Assembly (NCBI GenBank): GCA_944392335.1
Contig: CALXWJ010000021.1
Coordinates: 62,001 to 126,000, forward strand
DNA: 64,000 nucleotides
From: an uncultured Clostridia bacterium
GTDB lineage: Bacteria; Bacillota; Clostridia; UBA1381
Reading direction: 5' to 3'
The notes under the pieces are model-generated. The model was given only the letters and a program-made list of their open reading frames with translations. It searched no databases and was not told the DNA's origin. Numbering within the stretch: position 1 is the first letter of the stretch; the number at the start of each line of letters is the position of its first letter. Position numbers and translations under genes: made by a program. Positions 33,951 through 43,640 of the stretch are shown here, piece after piece.

Positions 33951-36605
33951 TTATCTTATGCAATAACAAAATCCCATTGTTAAGGATTCTATACTCATAA
34001 GTACTTCATCTCCAATATTTACATCTGTCTGACTTATTACATTTACAGTATTTCTCTTTGAGTTATATTCATAAAAATATGTTTTATAATATGCAGATGA
34101 ATTTGCTGCAAACATCAAAACATGTTCTTCTCCTGTTCTATGCTCTTTTACAATTGCATAATCACCTTCAATATCAACAATAACCCCTTTTAACTGGTAA
34201 TAAGTATTTGGGAAATCATTTATTCGTCCTCCGAATTTGTAATTATCTTCTTTATAAATATTTGTTTTATTAATATAATCTCCCGTCTCACTCAAGCCCT
34301 CATCTGTTGTTAAATTCCAGAACTTCAAACAATTTTGGGGTTCAAAATTATCAAGCAGAAGCTCTAAGGATGACATATCCATTGCTGCACTGTATTGTTT
34401 TACATATGTTAGCAGTTCCCCTTCACTTTCTGCAATCTTTATAACATCTCCGCGTTTGAGTCCGTTAATGTTTACTCCGGGCTTTGAGTAATATTCTTTT
34501 TTCTGTCCCTCAGTCAAAACAATTAGTTTATCAACTATTTCATCTTTTTCATTTACTATTGATACTATGTTTTCAACAACCGCTTCCCTATGTCCTACCG
34601 ATTCTTCTCCCGTATATGATAAAGTTATATCAGCCCTTGAGATTTTCTTTGAAAGGTCCGATGTAAAGAAAGCTGTGAATGTTCTTGACGTGTTATCTGT
34701 GTAATCTTTAACACCCGTTGTCACTTTATATAAATCATCTCTTGATGCATCAAGCGGAATACTATAATTTATTGCACTGGTATTTATATATAAATTTCTC
34801 GGTACCCCTTCAATTTTTGTATTCATATAATAAGCATGAATACCGTTTCTTCTGTATGTATATGCCAAATTACCCGCTGTCTGCAATATTACCTCAGATT
34901 CATTCCAATCCTGCGTTGTAAAGAGATGGGATATTTCACCTTCCCTGTTTGTTTTATACAATATAACCTGACGGATAAATTCTGCATCATCTTCATAAAA
35001 AATATCTTTATTCAACAATGTGTATGGTTTTGTTGTCACATTATTAAACTTTATTTTCTCCTTGAAACATAAATTTTTTATTTCACCATCCTGGGTAAAA
35101 ATTTTTGCCCACACTTTATCGGGTTCATCTTCATCTTCATAAAGTCTTATTAAAACTCCGGATTGATTTTCTGTATTTGCCTTTTCAAAATATATAATTC
35201 TACCCAATAAATCAGTATATATTGTTCCTTCTTCACCTAATTTCGGCAAGACATTACTGTTTTGTATATATTCATCAGCTATTATAAGTTCATCTTTTTC
35301 GGTCGTGGTTAAAATATTATCAGTTAAATTAACAGAAGCGATTTCTGCATATTGCGCGTCGGTGCAAATCTCAAGACGGTAATCATCACCAACCTGATAA
35401 CACGCTAAAACATCATAGGGAGCAATTTTTTCAAAATCCACCGGTTCTCCATCTTTGCCGTAAACTTTTGTTTCATCACTAAACTCATGAGTTTTTCCAA
35501 ACATATCAATTATCTTGTACTCTGTTTTATTGATGCTCTTTGCCAAAAATGCTTCATATACGTCTATTTTAACTATATTATACACATTTTTGTTGTCTGT
35601 GGCAATTAATGTAATAATCGCAGTCTGACTGTTTACATCTTCATTAGTCAAGCTTGATGTGTATTTCCCGTTTTTTATGTAATTTGCATATAATGATATT
35701 TTTGCGGTTTTCACCCTATTACCAACATAATACTCAATCTTTTCAAGATCAGCATATTCAATATCTTTTGCATTAATGGTTATAAAAGTATTTTTTGATT
35801 CATTTGGTTCATCAACCCAAACCAAATAATATTCATCATCTATTTCTTTATAATAACCGGTAATATAAAAACCAAGATACTCTTCTGCATCAGTGTCTGC
35901 CTTATAATAAACTTTATCACCGATTTTTACGGTATCTTCATTAATATTGCTTTCACCGTCTATTGCTGTTATTCCATTATCGGTCATACTGCCTTTTACT
36001 TCATAAATATTCATATATTTATTTATCAACAACACATCTTGTGAACTTGTATATGAAACTGTTTCACTTGTAGTAATTTCGATAGTCATACACTCTGCAA
36101 AAAGTGTATTATATAACAGCTTATACATATCTCTTTTAATAAGTTTATCTGTTTCTTTAATTCCTTTCATCAAATTAAGTTTTGATGAAACCTGTTTATA
36201 TTCATTAAACATATCCTGACGCAAAAGTTTTACCATAACCTTTAATGCCTCATCTGAACTTACTGCATTATTAGGTAAAAATCTTCCGTCATTTTCTCCC
36301 GTCATAAGGTTTTGTGCGTAAACCGCATTAATATATCTATCACCCTCAACATCTGAAAAAATTTTTTTATCGTCCTGCGGTACTTCTGTATTATAACAGA
36401 TATTTGCCACCCATTTTGCGAGCTCACGTCTTGTAACTGGAATATCAAGATTTTCTGTATCATCAACAATTCCTATTGCTTTTAAAAACTCTCCCTCATA
36501 AAAATATTCATTTTGAACTTCCTCTGCTTCTTCCTCTGAAAAAACCACTGCCGTCACACTACACAGCATAATAATTGATAAAATAAAACATAACATTCTT
36601 TTCAT
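33951..36605 (-). CDS. Large secreted protein with N-terminal SLH repeats (second gene of an SLH pair)
   Basis: An 884-residue exported protein (signal peptide near residues 1-24). Residues about 55-170 carry two or three diverged SLH motifs (VTRRELAKWVANICYN, IFSDVEGDRYINAVYAQ, GENDGRFLPNNAVSSDEALKVM read in pieces). The remaining 700 residues are strand-rich and unrecognised, but share layout and short blocks (KVYGKDGEPVDFEKIAPYDV) with the protein at 48970-51618. SLH motifs bind pyruvylated secondary wall polymer. The start overlaps the stop of the upstream SLH gene by four bases, as in the other copy of this pair. Function beyond wall attachment is unknown. Confidence 0.8.
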   Translation of the reverse strand: MKRMLCFILSIIMLCSVTAVVFSEEEAEEVQNEYFYEGEFLKAIGIVDDTENLDIPVTRRELAKWVANICYNTEVPQDDKKIFSDVEGDRYINAVYAQNLMTGENDGRFLPNNAVSSDEALKVMVKLLRQDMFNEYKQVSSKLNLMKGIKETDKLIKRDMYKLLYNTLFAECMTIEITTSETVSYTSSQDVLLINKYMNIYEVKGSMTDNGITAIDGESNINEDTVKIGDKVYYKADTDAEEYLGFYITGYYKEIDDEYYLVWVDEPNESKNTFITINAKDIEYADLEKIEYYVGNRVKTAKISLYANYIKNGKYTSSLTNEDVNSQTAIITLIATDNKNVYNIVKIDVYEAFLAKSINKTEYKIIDMFGKTHEFSDETKVYGKDGEPVDFEKIAPYDVLACYQVGDDYRLEICTDAQYAEIASVNLTDNILTTTEKDELIIADEYIQNSNVLPKLGEEGTIYTDLLGRIIYFEKANTENQSGVLIRLYEDEDEPDKVWAKIFTQDGEIKNLCFKEKIKFNNVTTKPYTLLNKDIFYEDDAEFIRQVILYKTNREGEISHLFTTQDWNESEVILQTAGNLAYTYRRNGIHAYYMNTKIEGVPRNLYINTSAINYSIPLDASRDDLYKVTTGVKDYTDNTSRTFTAFFTSDLSKKISRADITLSYTGEESVGHREAVVENIVSIVNEKDEIVDKLIVLTEGQKKEYYSKPGVNINGLKRGDVIKIAESEGELLTYVKQYSAAMDMSSLELLLDNFEPQNCLKFWNLTTDEGLSETGDYINKTNIYKEDNYKFGGRINDFPNTYYQLKGVIVDIEGDYAIVKEHRTGEEHVLMFAANSSAYYKTYFYEYNSKRNTVNVISQTDVNIGDEVLMSIESLTMGFCYCIR

Positions 36606-39256
36606 TCACTTAATCCTCCTTTTATAAGCTGGACTGTATTGTATATCATTTTTGCAGCTTCGGCTCTGGTTGCTCCATTTTGTGGATTAAAATACTTATT
36701 CTGATCCCCAGATATTATATCTTCATTTTTAAGTTTTGCTACGGCATCAACAGCATAGGCAGAAATTTGTTCGCTGTCCGCAAAATCATTTTCACCAGCG
36801 CTCAATTCTACACCTTTATATTCCGCAACTCGATTCAATATTACCGCTATATCTTCTCTTTTTATGTTCTCACCTATACCAAATACCGTATCATTTTTTC
36901 CTGTTATTATTCCTTCTGCATATGCCCACATCACATAGTTGTAATACCATGCTTCTGTGTCGATATCTGAAAATGCAAGTTTTGCTTTTGTATGTTTTAT
37001 TCCAAAAGCTCCTACAATCATTTTAATAAATTCTTCTCTTGTTACCATATCATTTGGTGCAAATTTTCCTTCTTCTTTTCCTGATATAATTCCTATCTCG
37101 CTTAAATATTCTATAGCATCCCATGCCCATTGAACATTATCAAGATCTTCAAAAGACAAATCTTGTTTTTCATCAGTAATTTCTTCTACCGGATTTTCTC
37201 CTTGAGGTTCTACAGGTTTGGTTGTTACTGCCGGAATATATGTCCCAGAAAAACCGCCGCCTCCTGAGCTTCCTCCGCCCGAACTGCTTGAGGAATTGTT
37301 TTTGCTGTCATCTTCTTCTTTTGCTTTTTTTACAGCTTCAGATAATTGTTTTGTGATATCCTCAAGATTTTTGTATTCTTCTCCTATCATGTATTTATAT
37401 GTCTTTTCTTTATTTGAGTATTTTGTATATTCTTCAGGGAATGTAATGTATTCTTTGTATGTATTTAAAATTCTTCCGACTTCATCACGTGCTCCCACTT
37501 CAACATTATTCATACAGCACAATATTATTTCAGTAACAAATTTTTCCGACAATTCTTCAACTGATTGTGCCTGTTTTATTTTCTCATTTATGTCTGTTTT
37601 ATATTTTATATAATCCTCATTATCCAAATCAATATATTTTAAAAGCTCTTCTTTGTTTTTTTCTATATATTCTTCTGTAGATGTACATTCATTAAGACCT
37701 AACAGCAATACCGTATTATAAAATTCAGTTCTTACCTCTTCTATATTTTCATATTTTTTTAAAGACAGTGTTTCAAAAATCTTATCCTTATTTGCTATAT
37801 GCGAATAATTACCTTCTAAATCAAGCTGATATACAGACTGATATTTTTCAAGCAATATATTCTTTATTTTTTCAATATCTTTAATATCTATTGCATCATT
37901 TAACTCATCAACAGCATCAAGAAAATCCTTTTCCTTTTGCAATTCCACTATTTGGGTAAAGTTATTTACAATATTTTCAATCGTAGAGTTATCTGCTTTC
38001 AAAAAATCTGATATTACTCCCTCTTTATTTATTACACTGTTATAATCAGAAATATCGATTTTAAATAAATTTTTATACTTATTAAAAATATATTCCTCTA
38101 CTTGCGATTTTTCAGTAAGTCCTTTCAGTTCTTCAACTATTTCTGCTCTTAATTCATCATTTTTTGACACTTTAAAGTCGAGTATATAATCACTTTTTCT
38201 TAAACTCGTACCGTCACTCAGAAGAATATCCTTTGACAGCACCAAAGAATACTCCCCTTCATATAAATTGCCCGCATCTATTTTATATAGATTATCTTCA
38301 ATTATTTCACTTGCTTCTGCCTTTTGGTTTGTTTCTTTATTTATGATATAAAACTTATCAGAAAGAGCATCACTGTTTAAATCCTCTATATCCAGTGTCG
38401 CATTAAAATTTCCCTCTGTTTGATTTAATAGCTCTGATTTTTCCACAAAAGTATCTTCCTTATAAAGACGAATATCCTTTATAGGTTCAAAATATGCCTT
38501 GCTCTCATCATATTTATTTATAATCTCTTCTTCGGTCAATACTTCACCGTATAGCTTAACCGATGCCATTCTTGCAAAAGAAAATAACGATGAGTTATTA
38601 AGCCTTATTAACGGTTCTGACGTAAACGGAATATTCTTTGTACCGATTGTACCTGTATATTTTGTCATAGTCATCTTTTTACCATTTATATATACGCTCG
38701 GAATATTGTTTATATCTGAATTATCATATGTTACAACAAGATGATTCCAGCTGTTCTGGAAATCAAAATCCGCATTACTCCACCACTGATATGATGATTC
38801 CTCAAATTGATTAAAAAACACTATTCTTTGTCCTCTGTTAACTATTCTTAGCCAAACTATTTCTTTTCCGTCATTTGCAATACTGAATATATGCGGCGAA
38901 TGAGTTCCTACATTTTTCATATTTATCCACGATTCATATGTAAACCCTCCGTTTAATTCTTCTCCGAAATCAGCATTTTCTATTGCTATATTCATGCAAT
39001 TTGCAACTTCTGACTCAATATATTTCTGTTCTCCGTACGAAAAAGAATTTATAGTACCTATTGGCTGAAGATATGCTCCTACCAATTCATATTTTTCAGG
39101 ATCAATACTGTTTATAACATGCGTTTTTCCTGATGAGTTGTCTGCATTATTCATATTGTATTCAACAATGGGCTCTATACCATCTGCCATCGATATTACC
39201 GTAATCATTTGTACCGCAATACATAAAACCAATATACTCACAATTATTTTTTTCAT
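36602..39256 (-). CDS. Secreted LamG protein with helical repeats and three C-terminal SLH domains (first gene of an SLH pair)
   Basis: An 884-residue exported protein. Start: the frame opens at 39301, but the ATG at 39256 has a GGAAAGGG site and begins a clean signal peptide. Residues about 25-270 are a LamG domain close to that of the 24746-27289 protein, then an Ig-like segment. Residues about 365-655 hold roughly four helical units of about 75 residues. A linker GGGSSGGGGFSG follows, then three SLH domains (SEIGIISGKEEGKFAPND; AYAEGIITGKNDTVFGIG; LKNEDIISGDQNKYFNPQ). It should bridge the wall polymer and a glycan. The stop overlaps the downstream SLH gene by four bases. Confidence 0.87.
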   Translation of the reverse strand: MKKIIVSILVLCIAVQMITVISMADGIEPIVEYNMNNADNSSGKTHVINSIDPEKYELVGAYLQPIGTINSFSYGEQKYIESEVANCMNIAIENADFGEELNGGFTYESWINMKNVGTHSPHIFSIANDGKEIVWLRIVNRGQRIVFFNQFEESSYQWWSNADFDFQNSWNHLVVTYDNSDINNIPSVYINGKKMTMTKYTGTIGTKNIPFTSEPLIRLNNSSLFSFARMASVKLYGEVLTEEEIINKYDESKAYFEPIKDIRLYKEDTFVEKSELLNQTEGNFNATLDIEDLNSDALSDKFYIINKETNQKAEASEIIEDNLYKIDAGNLYEGEYSLVLSKDILLSDGTSLRKSDYILDFKVSKNDELRAEIVEELKGLTEKSQVEEYIFNKYKNLFKIDISDYNSVINKEGVISDFLKADNSTIENIVNNFTQIVELQKEKDFLDAVDELNDAIDIKDIEKIKNILLEKYQSVYQLDLEGNYSHIANKDKIFETLSLKKYENIEEVRTEFYNTVLLLGLNECTSTEEYIEKNKEELLKYIDLDNEDYIKYKTDINEKIKQAQSVEELSEKFVTEIILCCMNNVEVGARDEVGRILNTYKEYITFPEEYTKYSNKEKTYKYMIGEEYKNLEDITKQLSEAVKKAKEEDDSKNNSSSSSGGGSSGGGGFSGTYIPAVTTKPVEPQGENPVEEITDEKQDLSFEDLDNVQWAWDAIEYLSEIGIISGKEEGKFAPNDMVTREEFIKMIVGAFGIKHTKAKLAFSDIDTEAWYYNYVMWAYAEGIITGKNDTVFGIGENIKREDIAVILNRVAEYKGVELSAGENDFADSEQISAYAVDAVAKLKNEDIISGDQNKYFNPQNGATRAEAAKMIYNTVQLIKGGLSE

Positions 39257-39293
39257 TTTACCCTTTCCTTTCTTTATCAATATCCTATTTTCA

Positions 39294-40832
39294 CTATTCA
39301 TCCATTGATTTTTTATTTCTCAACCATTCGTCAAGCTGCCTTTGTATTTCATCCCTTATTGTATCAGAACCTGCCTCCTTTAAATTATATAGAAATTCAT
39401 CATATATTTCTTTCCAGTTTTCAGAAATACCGTAATCAAGAGTTTTAACATATTTATCATAGACTGCTTCCAGTTTTGCTAATTCTTCAGAATATGCTGA
39501 TAAATCCGGAGTAAAACCCACAGTCGGCATTACAATTGCAGATTTATCCACCGACTCCATATACTCTTTTAAATTTTCTATGCTTGTTTCCACTTCAAAG
39601 GCATTTTTTGTATTTCCCACTGCCCATTTAGGCAATCCGTATCGACTGTCAGGCTGTCCTTGTACTACATAATCAAAAGGTCTGATTCTGTTTTCTCCTA
39701 TCTTTTCATAATGTTCGCCTTCAAACCCGTAAATCAAAAGATTGTATAGCTCTTTTCCCTTTTGACTATTAATTAAATTTATAAGCTGCATAGCTTCTTT
39801 AGGATGTGCACATTTTGATGATATTGCAGTCATTGTTGAAGGAATACCGTTTTTGATATAAAAATTTTCTCCCAAAGGAATAACCTTTACATCATATCCA
39901 CGCATTTTCGTCTCCTGTATTTCAACATTTGAATCATATAAATGCTGCCATAAAATATACCCTTTGTCCCCTTGATCGGTACCTATATCCTTTATTGTCA
40001 TGGCGTCAGGTCTTACAAATCCCATCTTATACCATGAATTTATATTTTTGCACCACAACTTATAATCCTCTGTTTCATAATTATTGTATACTTTCATTGT
40101 GTCCGTATCTATAAGAAAACTGTTTATTCCGGTATAATCTATATTAGGGTTTCCGCAAAACATTCTAACCGTTCCAACACCTATACCCGATCCAAGTTCA
40201 CCACCGTTTTTAATATTTTGAAAATAGTTTGTTAAAATATTATAAAACTCAATGCGGGCATTTTGGTCATTTTCCCAGTTATTGTAGCATTCTTGCAATT
40301 TTTCTGCATCTAAATATTTATCTGCAAGCTTTTTAGGTGTTTTTAGCGCGATAGGAGATGTAGCCATGATTTGATAATTAGGAATTGCATACATCATATC
40401 GTTTATTTTTCCCATATCTATTACCCAAGGTTCCAACTCTTTTGCCATGTCCTTGCCATATTCTTCATAAAGATCATTCAACGGCATATATAAATTTTCC
40501 TCAATATCCGAAAAAAAGGAATTTGTGTACCCCGTCCACAAAATATCCATTTGTTCGTCCACTGCATTCATTAAATGTATTCTGTCATTATATTCTACTG
40601 CTTGAATAATCTCAAAATCAACTTCAATTCCCGGCAAGTACTGTTTAAGTATTTCGTTAAATTTTTTCCAAATCCGATCGGAATCAATCTGTTTCCCCGG
40701 GCCATTCATGATCCATCGCAGACTTATATTTTCACTCTCGACTTCATTCATATCATTATGCCTTATAAAGTAAAATAAAAATCCAATCACAATAATTAAA
40801 ATAAAAATCATGTTCCTTTTCGCATTACCCAT
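39294..40832 (-). CDS. Extracellular solute-binding protein (ABC transporter, LipO/LplA-like), membrane-anchored
   Basis: A 512-residue binding protein. Start: the frame opens at 40883 but GGAGG lies 6 bases before an ATG at 40832. Residues 8-27 form a hydrophobic segment with no lipobox cysteine, so it is probably held by an uncleaved signal anchor and not a lipid. SLRWIMNGPGKQIDSDRIW, DILWTGYTNSFFSDI and TMTAISSKCAHPKEAMQLIN are typical of family 1 binding proteins for oligosaccharides in Firmicutes. No permease gene accompanies it; the LplB/LplC pair at 61.5-63.4 kb could serve it. It is the first gene behind a strong promoter. Confidence 0.86.
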   Translation of the reverse strand: MGNAKRNMIFILIIVIGFLFYFIRHNDMNEVESENISLRWIMNGPGKQIDSDRIWKKFNEILKQYLPGIEVDFEIIQAVEYNDRIHLMNAVDEQMDILWTGYTNSFFSDIEENLYMPLNDLYEEYGKDMAKELEPWVIDMGKINDMMYAIPNYQIMATSPIALKTPKKLADKYLDAEKLQECYNNWENDQNARIEFYNILTNYFQNIKNGGELGSGIGVGTVRMFCGNPNIDYTGINSFLIDTDTMKVYNNYETEDYKLWCKNINSWYKMGFVRPDAMTIKDIGTDQGDKGYILWQHLYDSNVEIQETKMRGYDVKVIPLGENFYIKNGIPSTMTAISSKCAHPKEAMQLINLINSQKGKELYNLLIYGFEGEHYEKIGENRIRPFDYVVQGQPDSRYGLPKWAVGNTKNAFEVETSIENLKEYMESVDKSAIVMPTVGFTPDLSAYSEELAKLEAVYDKYVKTLDYGISENWKEIYDEFLYNLKEAGSDTIRDEIQRQLDEWLRNKKSMDE

Positions 40833-40921
40833 ATTATTCCTCCGCAAATCCGGGTATTTAATAAAATAATTGTTAAACCACACAATATTTAAATTTTATT
40901 TATAAAGAATAACCTAATATT

Positions 40922-40950
40922 ATTATATATTATATTTATTTTTTGGTCAA
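40922..40950 (-). promoter_or_regulatory. Promoter of the second secreted-protein operon
   Basis: Minus strand: TTGACC (40950-40945), a 17-base spacer and TATAAT (40927-40922), about 90 bases before the solute-binding protein ATG. The boxes and spacing are identical to the regulator promoter at 24400-24428. Eight genes follow without a gap above about 80 bases. Confidence 0.8.
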
Positions 40951-41162
40951 TAACTCTTTTTTTACATAATTATTCTATTTTTACAGTATATATGGCACTA
41001 ATATATTTTAATATCATATTTCGTATTATAATACTCATGTTTTGTATTAAAAAACCTCAAAAATTGCAATTGTAAGTTTTCGATTTATAGTTAAAAATAT
41101 GATACTTTCTGATTAATTTATGATGAAAAAATGATCATATTAAATGCAATAGCCCAAATCAA

Positions 41163-41193
41163 AGGTAAAATAAACGCCCTCGTGTTGAGGGCG
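41163..41193 (-). terminator. Intrinsic terminator-like hairpin
   Basis: Minus strand: CGCCCTC-AACAC-GAGGGCG (7-bp perfect stem, 41193-41175) followed by TTTATTTTACC. It lies 234 bases past the stop of the fucosidase-like gene and before the next promoter, so it may end that transcript. Confidence 0.6.
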
Positions 41194-41426
41194 CCATTGA
41201 TATACCTGTGCTTTTATGCTATATTATGATTAATGGTAAAAATCAAAAAATCGATTTTCCCCCTTGAAAATCTCTTAGATTATTTATCATTTTGGAGTTT
41301 TCACAAAATCAAGGGAATACCCAAGCATTTTTCACACTTGCACTAAAACATGCGGATCCATTCCATATATAAAAATTATTAATAATTCTTGAAACTTTAT
41401 TTTTGCAAATTTTAAAATACCATTTG

Positions 41427-43379
41427 TTATTCATTTTCAATAACAACAATATCATATATTTTAATTAACTGTACAACAACAGACAATGTATTATTTTCAT
41501 AGGTATACTCTAATGGAATATTATCAGGCATTAATATTACAGACTTAGGCTTTTTCAAGGCTTTTACTTTTACTGTAACCGGTCCAATGCGCGGTATTTC
41601 ATCAAAATCAAACACTTCGCAATTACTGTGAGGTGATGCAAGATTTATAAGATTAATCAAAAGTTTATTGTCTTTTTTTCGTACAACATTTTCTACATAT
41701 CGTGTGCCAGTAACACTAACAAACGGTTCATCTAAAACTTTATTGACAATTTTTTTTATAAAATCACATATTCCTATAGTTCTGCCTCTTAAATATGAAG
41801 CGCCAAAATCAAAATAAACTCCGGCAATTTTCCCTTTTCCATAATTATTAATTGTTGCCGCAATATATTTATCACCATCAAAATTTCTTGAATTAAGTGA
41901 CATATACTCCAATACTTCGGCACCATTATTTTCTACGATGAATGTATCATTTTTTCCGCCAACGGTATAACACATTCCTGTCTTGGTCAAATAAACAGTA
42001 CATTTATTATTTTTTTCTTTTATTATAACCCCTAATTCTTTATCAAATAGTTTGACACTTTTCCCAATAACTATCAAGCTTCCGCCTTCAAATACATATT
42101 TTTTAAGAAATTCTGTATTATTAAGTTCTTCCCATTCAGGAATAACGATAACCTTATATTTACTTAATTCATGAAACTCTGCTGCTACATCAACGCTTAA
42201 CTGTGAATCAAGCATACACTGCATTATTCCTTTTATCCAATCAAGATCACCATTCCAAAAAGCATAAAGACTCTTATTCAATCTGTTTCCGGCATAACCG
42301 CTGTTTAGAATAGCAATTTCGGAACCGCTTTTCGTATTATAACAATATTGTTTTCTTTCTCGGCAAAAATCTCCAACCTTCTGCGCAGGTAATAATTGTT
42401 CTGTGTATACCGAACCATCTCTATTTTGATTATAATATATCTGAAAACCTCCACCTTGAGAAAGAATTATCGCTGCTTCCTGCATAAGTTGAATTGCCGG
42501 TTTGCTGCAGCAAAAATCTGTACTCCCGGTCTGATCACCATCATTTTTTGAAATCAAAGACACTCCCCAGCTCATTAAATCCCATGTTTTATTTTGCTGT
42601 GACATAAATCTTGCTTCAAACCTTGCCTTATTAACATTATCAATCCCCCACACATCTCCTGACAAATAATCGACATCAGCAAAAATTCTTTCCGGCATAT
42701 ATGTAGTAAAAGCCCAATTGCTGATAACCTTAAAATCAGGATATTTTTCATGTAAAGTATCCACATATTTTTTTAAATACATTCTGTATTTTTCTCTGAA
42801 AAATTCATTAAATTCCTTGAAATATTTATCTTTTTCACTTTTTGGTATTTCTTTTATCCCGGTCTCTTTTACAAATTCATTTACAGCTTTTTCGCCGTAG
42901 TCTCTTTCGATTCCCCAACAATCTCCATCTATCCAAACACCATCAACACCATATTCTCCGGCAATTTCCATTAATTGAGGAATAAGTATCTGATCCTCAT
43001 AATTGCTGAAAAGAGATGTTGAATACTCACTCTTTGAACCATCTGCCCTTACAACTGCCCAGGATGGGTTTTCTTTTATTGCATTCCTATCCCATATTCC
43101 GGAATAATGGACAAAAAGACATACTCCATTTCTTTTTGTAACATCGCGCCACATTTTGAGTATATCCTTCCTTATTCCCTTTGCCTTATTACCTATCTTT
43201 GTGGGATAGCTTGAAATCCCCGGATGTCCCTTACAATCGCATTGTAAAAAATCAGGATGTATCATATCTATTATTTTCTGTATCTGTTCTTCGGTTGAAT
43301 TTTCACCTATATTTACAGAATCTTCATCTGCATGAAAATCAAAATGTAATCCAAAATATCTATCATTGTTTTTATTCAT
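41427..43379 (-). CDS. Putative intracellular glycoside hydrolase, alpha-L-fucosidase-like TIM barrel plus glutaminase-like domain
   Basis: A 650-residue protein without a signal peptide. Start: the ATG at 43388 touches the GAGG site, so the ATG at 43379 (9-base spacing) is preferred. Residues about 5-330 look like a TIM barrel: HFDFHADED, LFVHYSGIWDRNA, GVDGVWIDGDCWGIE (the Asp of WIDGD lies where GH29-type fucosidases carry the nucleophile) and VISNWAFTTYMPERI. Residues about 400-560 resemble the GATase-like domain of GH42 and fucosidase relatives; a beta-sandwich tail follows. Probable cytoplasmic cleavage of imported oligosaccharides, with GH29/GH151-like enzymes the closest guess. Confidence 0.68.
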   Translation of the reverse strand: MNKNNDRYFGLHFDFHADEDSVNIGENSTEEQIQKIIDMIHPDFLQCDCKGHPGISSYPTKIGNKAKGIRKDILKMWRDVTKRNGVCLFVHYSGIWDRNAIKENPSWAVVRADGSKSEYSTSLFSNYEDQILIPQLMEIAGEYGVDGVWIDGDCWGIERDYGEKAVNEFVKETGIKEIPKSEKDKYFKEFNEFFREKYRMYLKKYVDTLHEKYPDFKVISNWAFTTYMPERIFADVDYLSGDVWGIDNVNKARFEARFMSQQNKTWDLMSWGVSLISKNDGDQTGSTDFCCSKPAIQLMQEAAIILSQGGGFQIYYNQNRDGSVYTEQLLPAQKVGDFCRERKQYCYNTKSGSEIAILNSGYAGNRLNKSLYAFWNGDLDWIKGIMQCMLDSQLSVDVAAEFHELSKYKVIVIPEWEELNNTEFLKKYVFEGGSLIVIGKSVKLFDKELGVIIKEKNNKCTVYLTKTGMCYTVGGKNDTFIVENNGAEVLEYMSLNSRNFDGDKYIAATINNYGKGKIAGVYFDFGASYLRGRTIGICDFIKKIVNKVLDEPFVSVTGTRYVENVVRKKDNKLLINLINLASPHSNCEVFDFDEIPRIGPVTVKVKALKKPKSVILMPDNIPLEYTYENNTLSVVVQLIKIYDIVVIENE

Positions 43380-43414
43380 TTCAAACATCCTCGTATTTTT
43401 ATAATTATTTATTC

Positions 43415-43557
43415 AATAAGGGCTTGTCCCATCATTCAACGGGGACAAGCGCGCAGGCTGTGCTTTGCTGTAATCAGCGGGAGATTGAACTCTTGCTGAT
43501 TATAAATATGTAACCCGCCACCGATTACGGTGAGGACAACATGTGCGCAGTTATATT
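43415..43557 (+). repeat. Dispersed structured repeat, copy F
   Basis: Complete member: AATAAGGGCTTGTCCC pairs directly with GGGGACAAGCGC to form a strong first hairpin. The central hairpin TGTAATCAGCGGGAG / CTCTTGCTGATTATA surrounds ATTGAA, followed by ACCGATTACGGT and the tail GAGGACAACATGTGCGCAG. It lies between the beta-helix and the fucosidase-like genes. Confidence 0.82.
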
Positions 43558-43640
43558 ATCAACGGTATAAAAAGCCACCGCAATGATTTACCATTTAAAC
43601 GGGCATATATGCGTATCAATACAATACTGAACTCTGATAT

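Larger units (their letters stand above)
40833..41426. other. Intergenic region upstream of the second secreted-protein operon
   Basis: This 594-base gap holds the operon promoter (40922-40950), then AT-rich sequence, a terminator-like hairpin at 41163-41193 for the gene on the right, and about 230 bases (41194-41426) with no open frame. Fragments in the last part look transposase-flank-like but could not be assigned. The segment ACAGTATATATGG at about 40983-40995 resembles one in the regulator promoter. Confidence 0.5.

Noticed and set aside
41194-41426. Possible transposase remnant or insertion-sequence end
   Set aside because: Translated fragments on the minus strand are broken by stops in every frame and no terminal inverted repeat was found. 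A database search would be needed.
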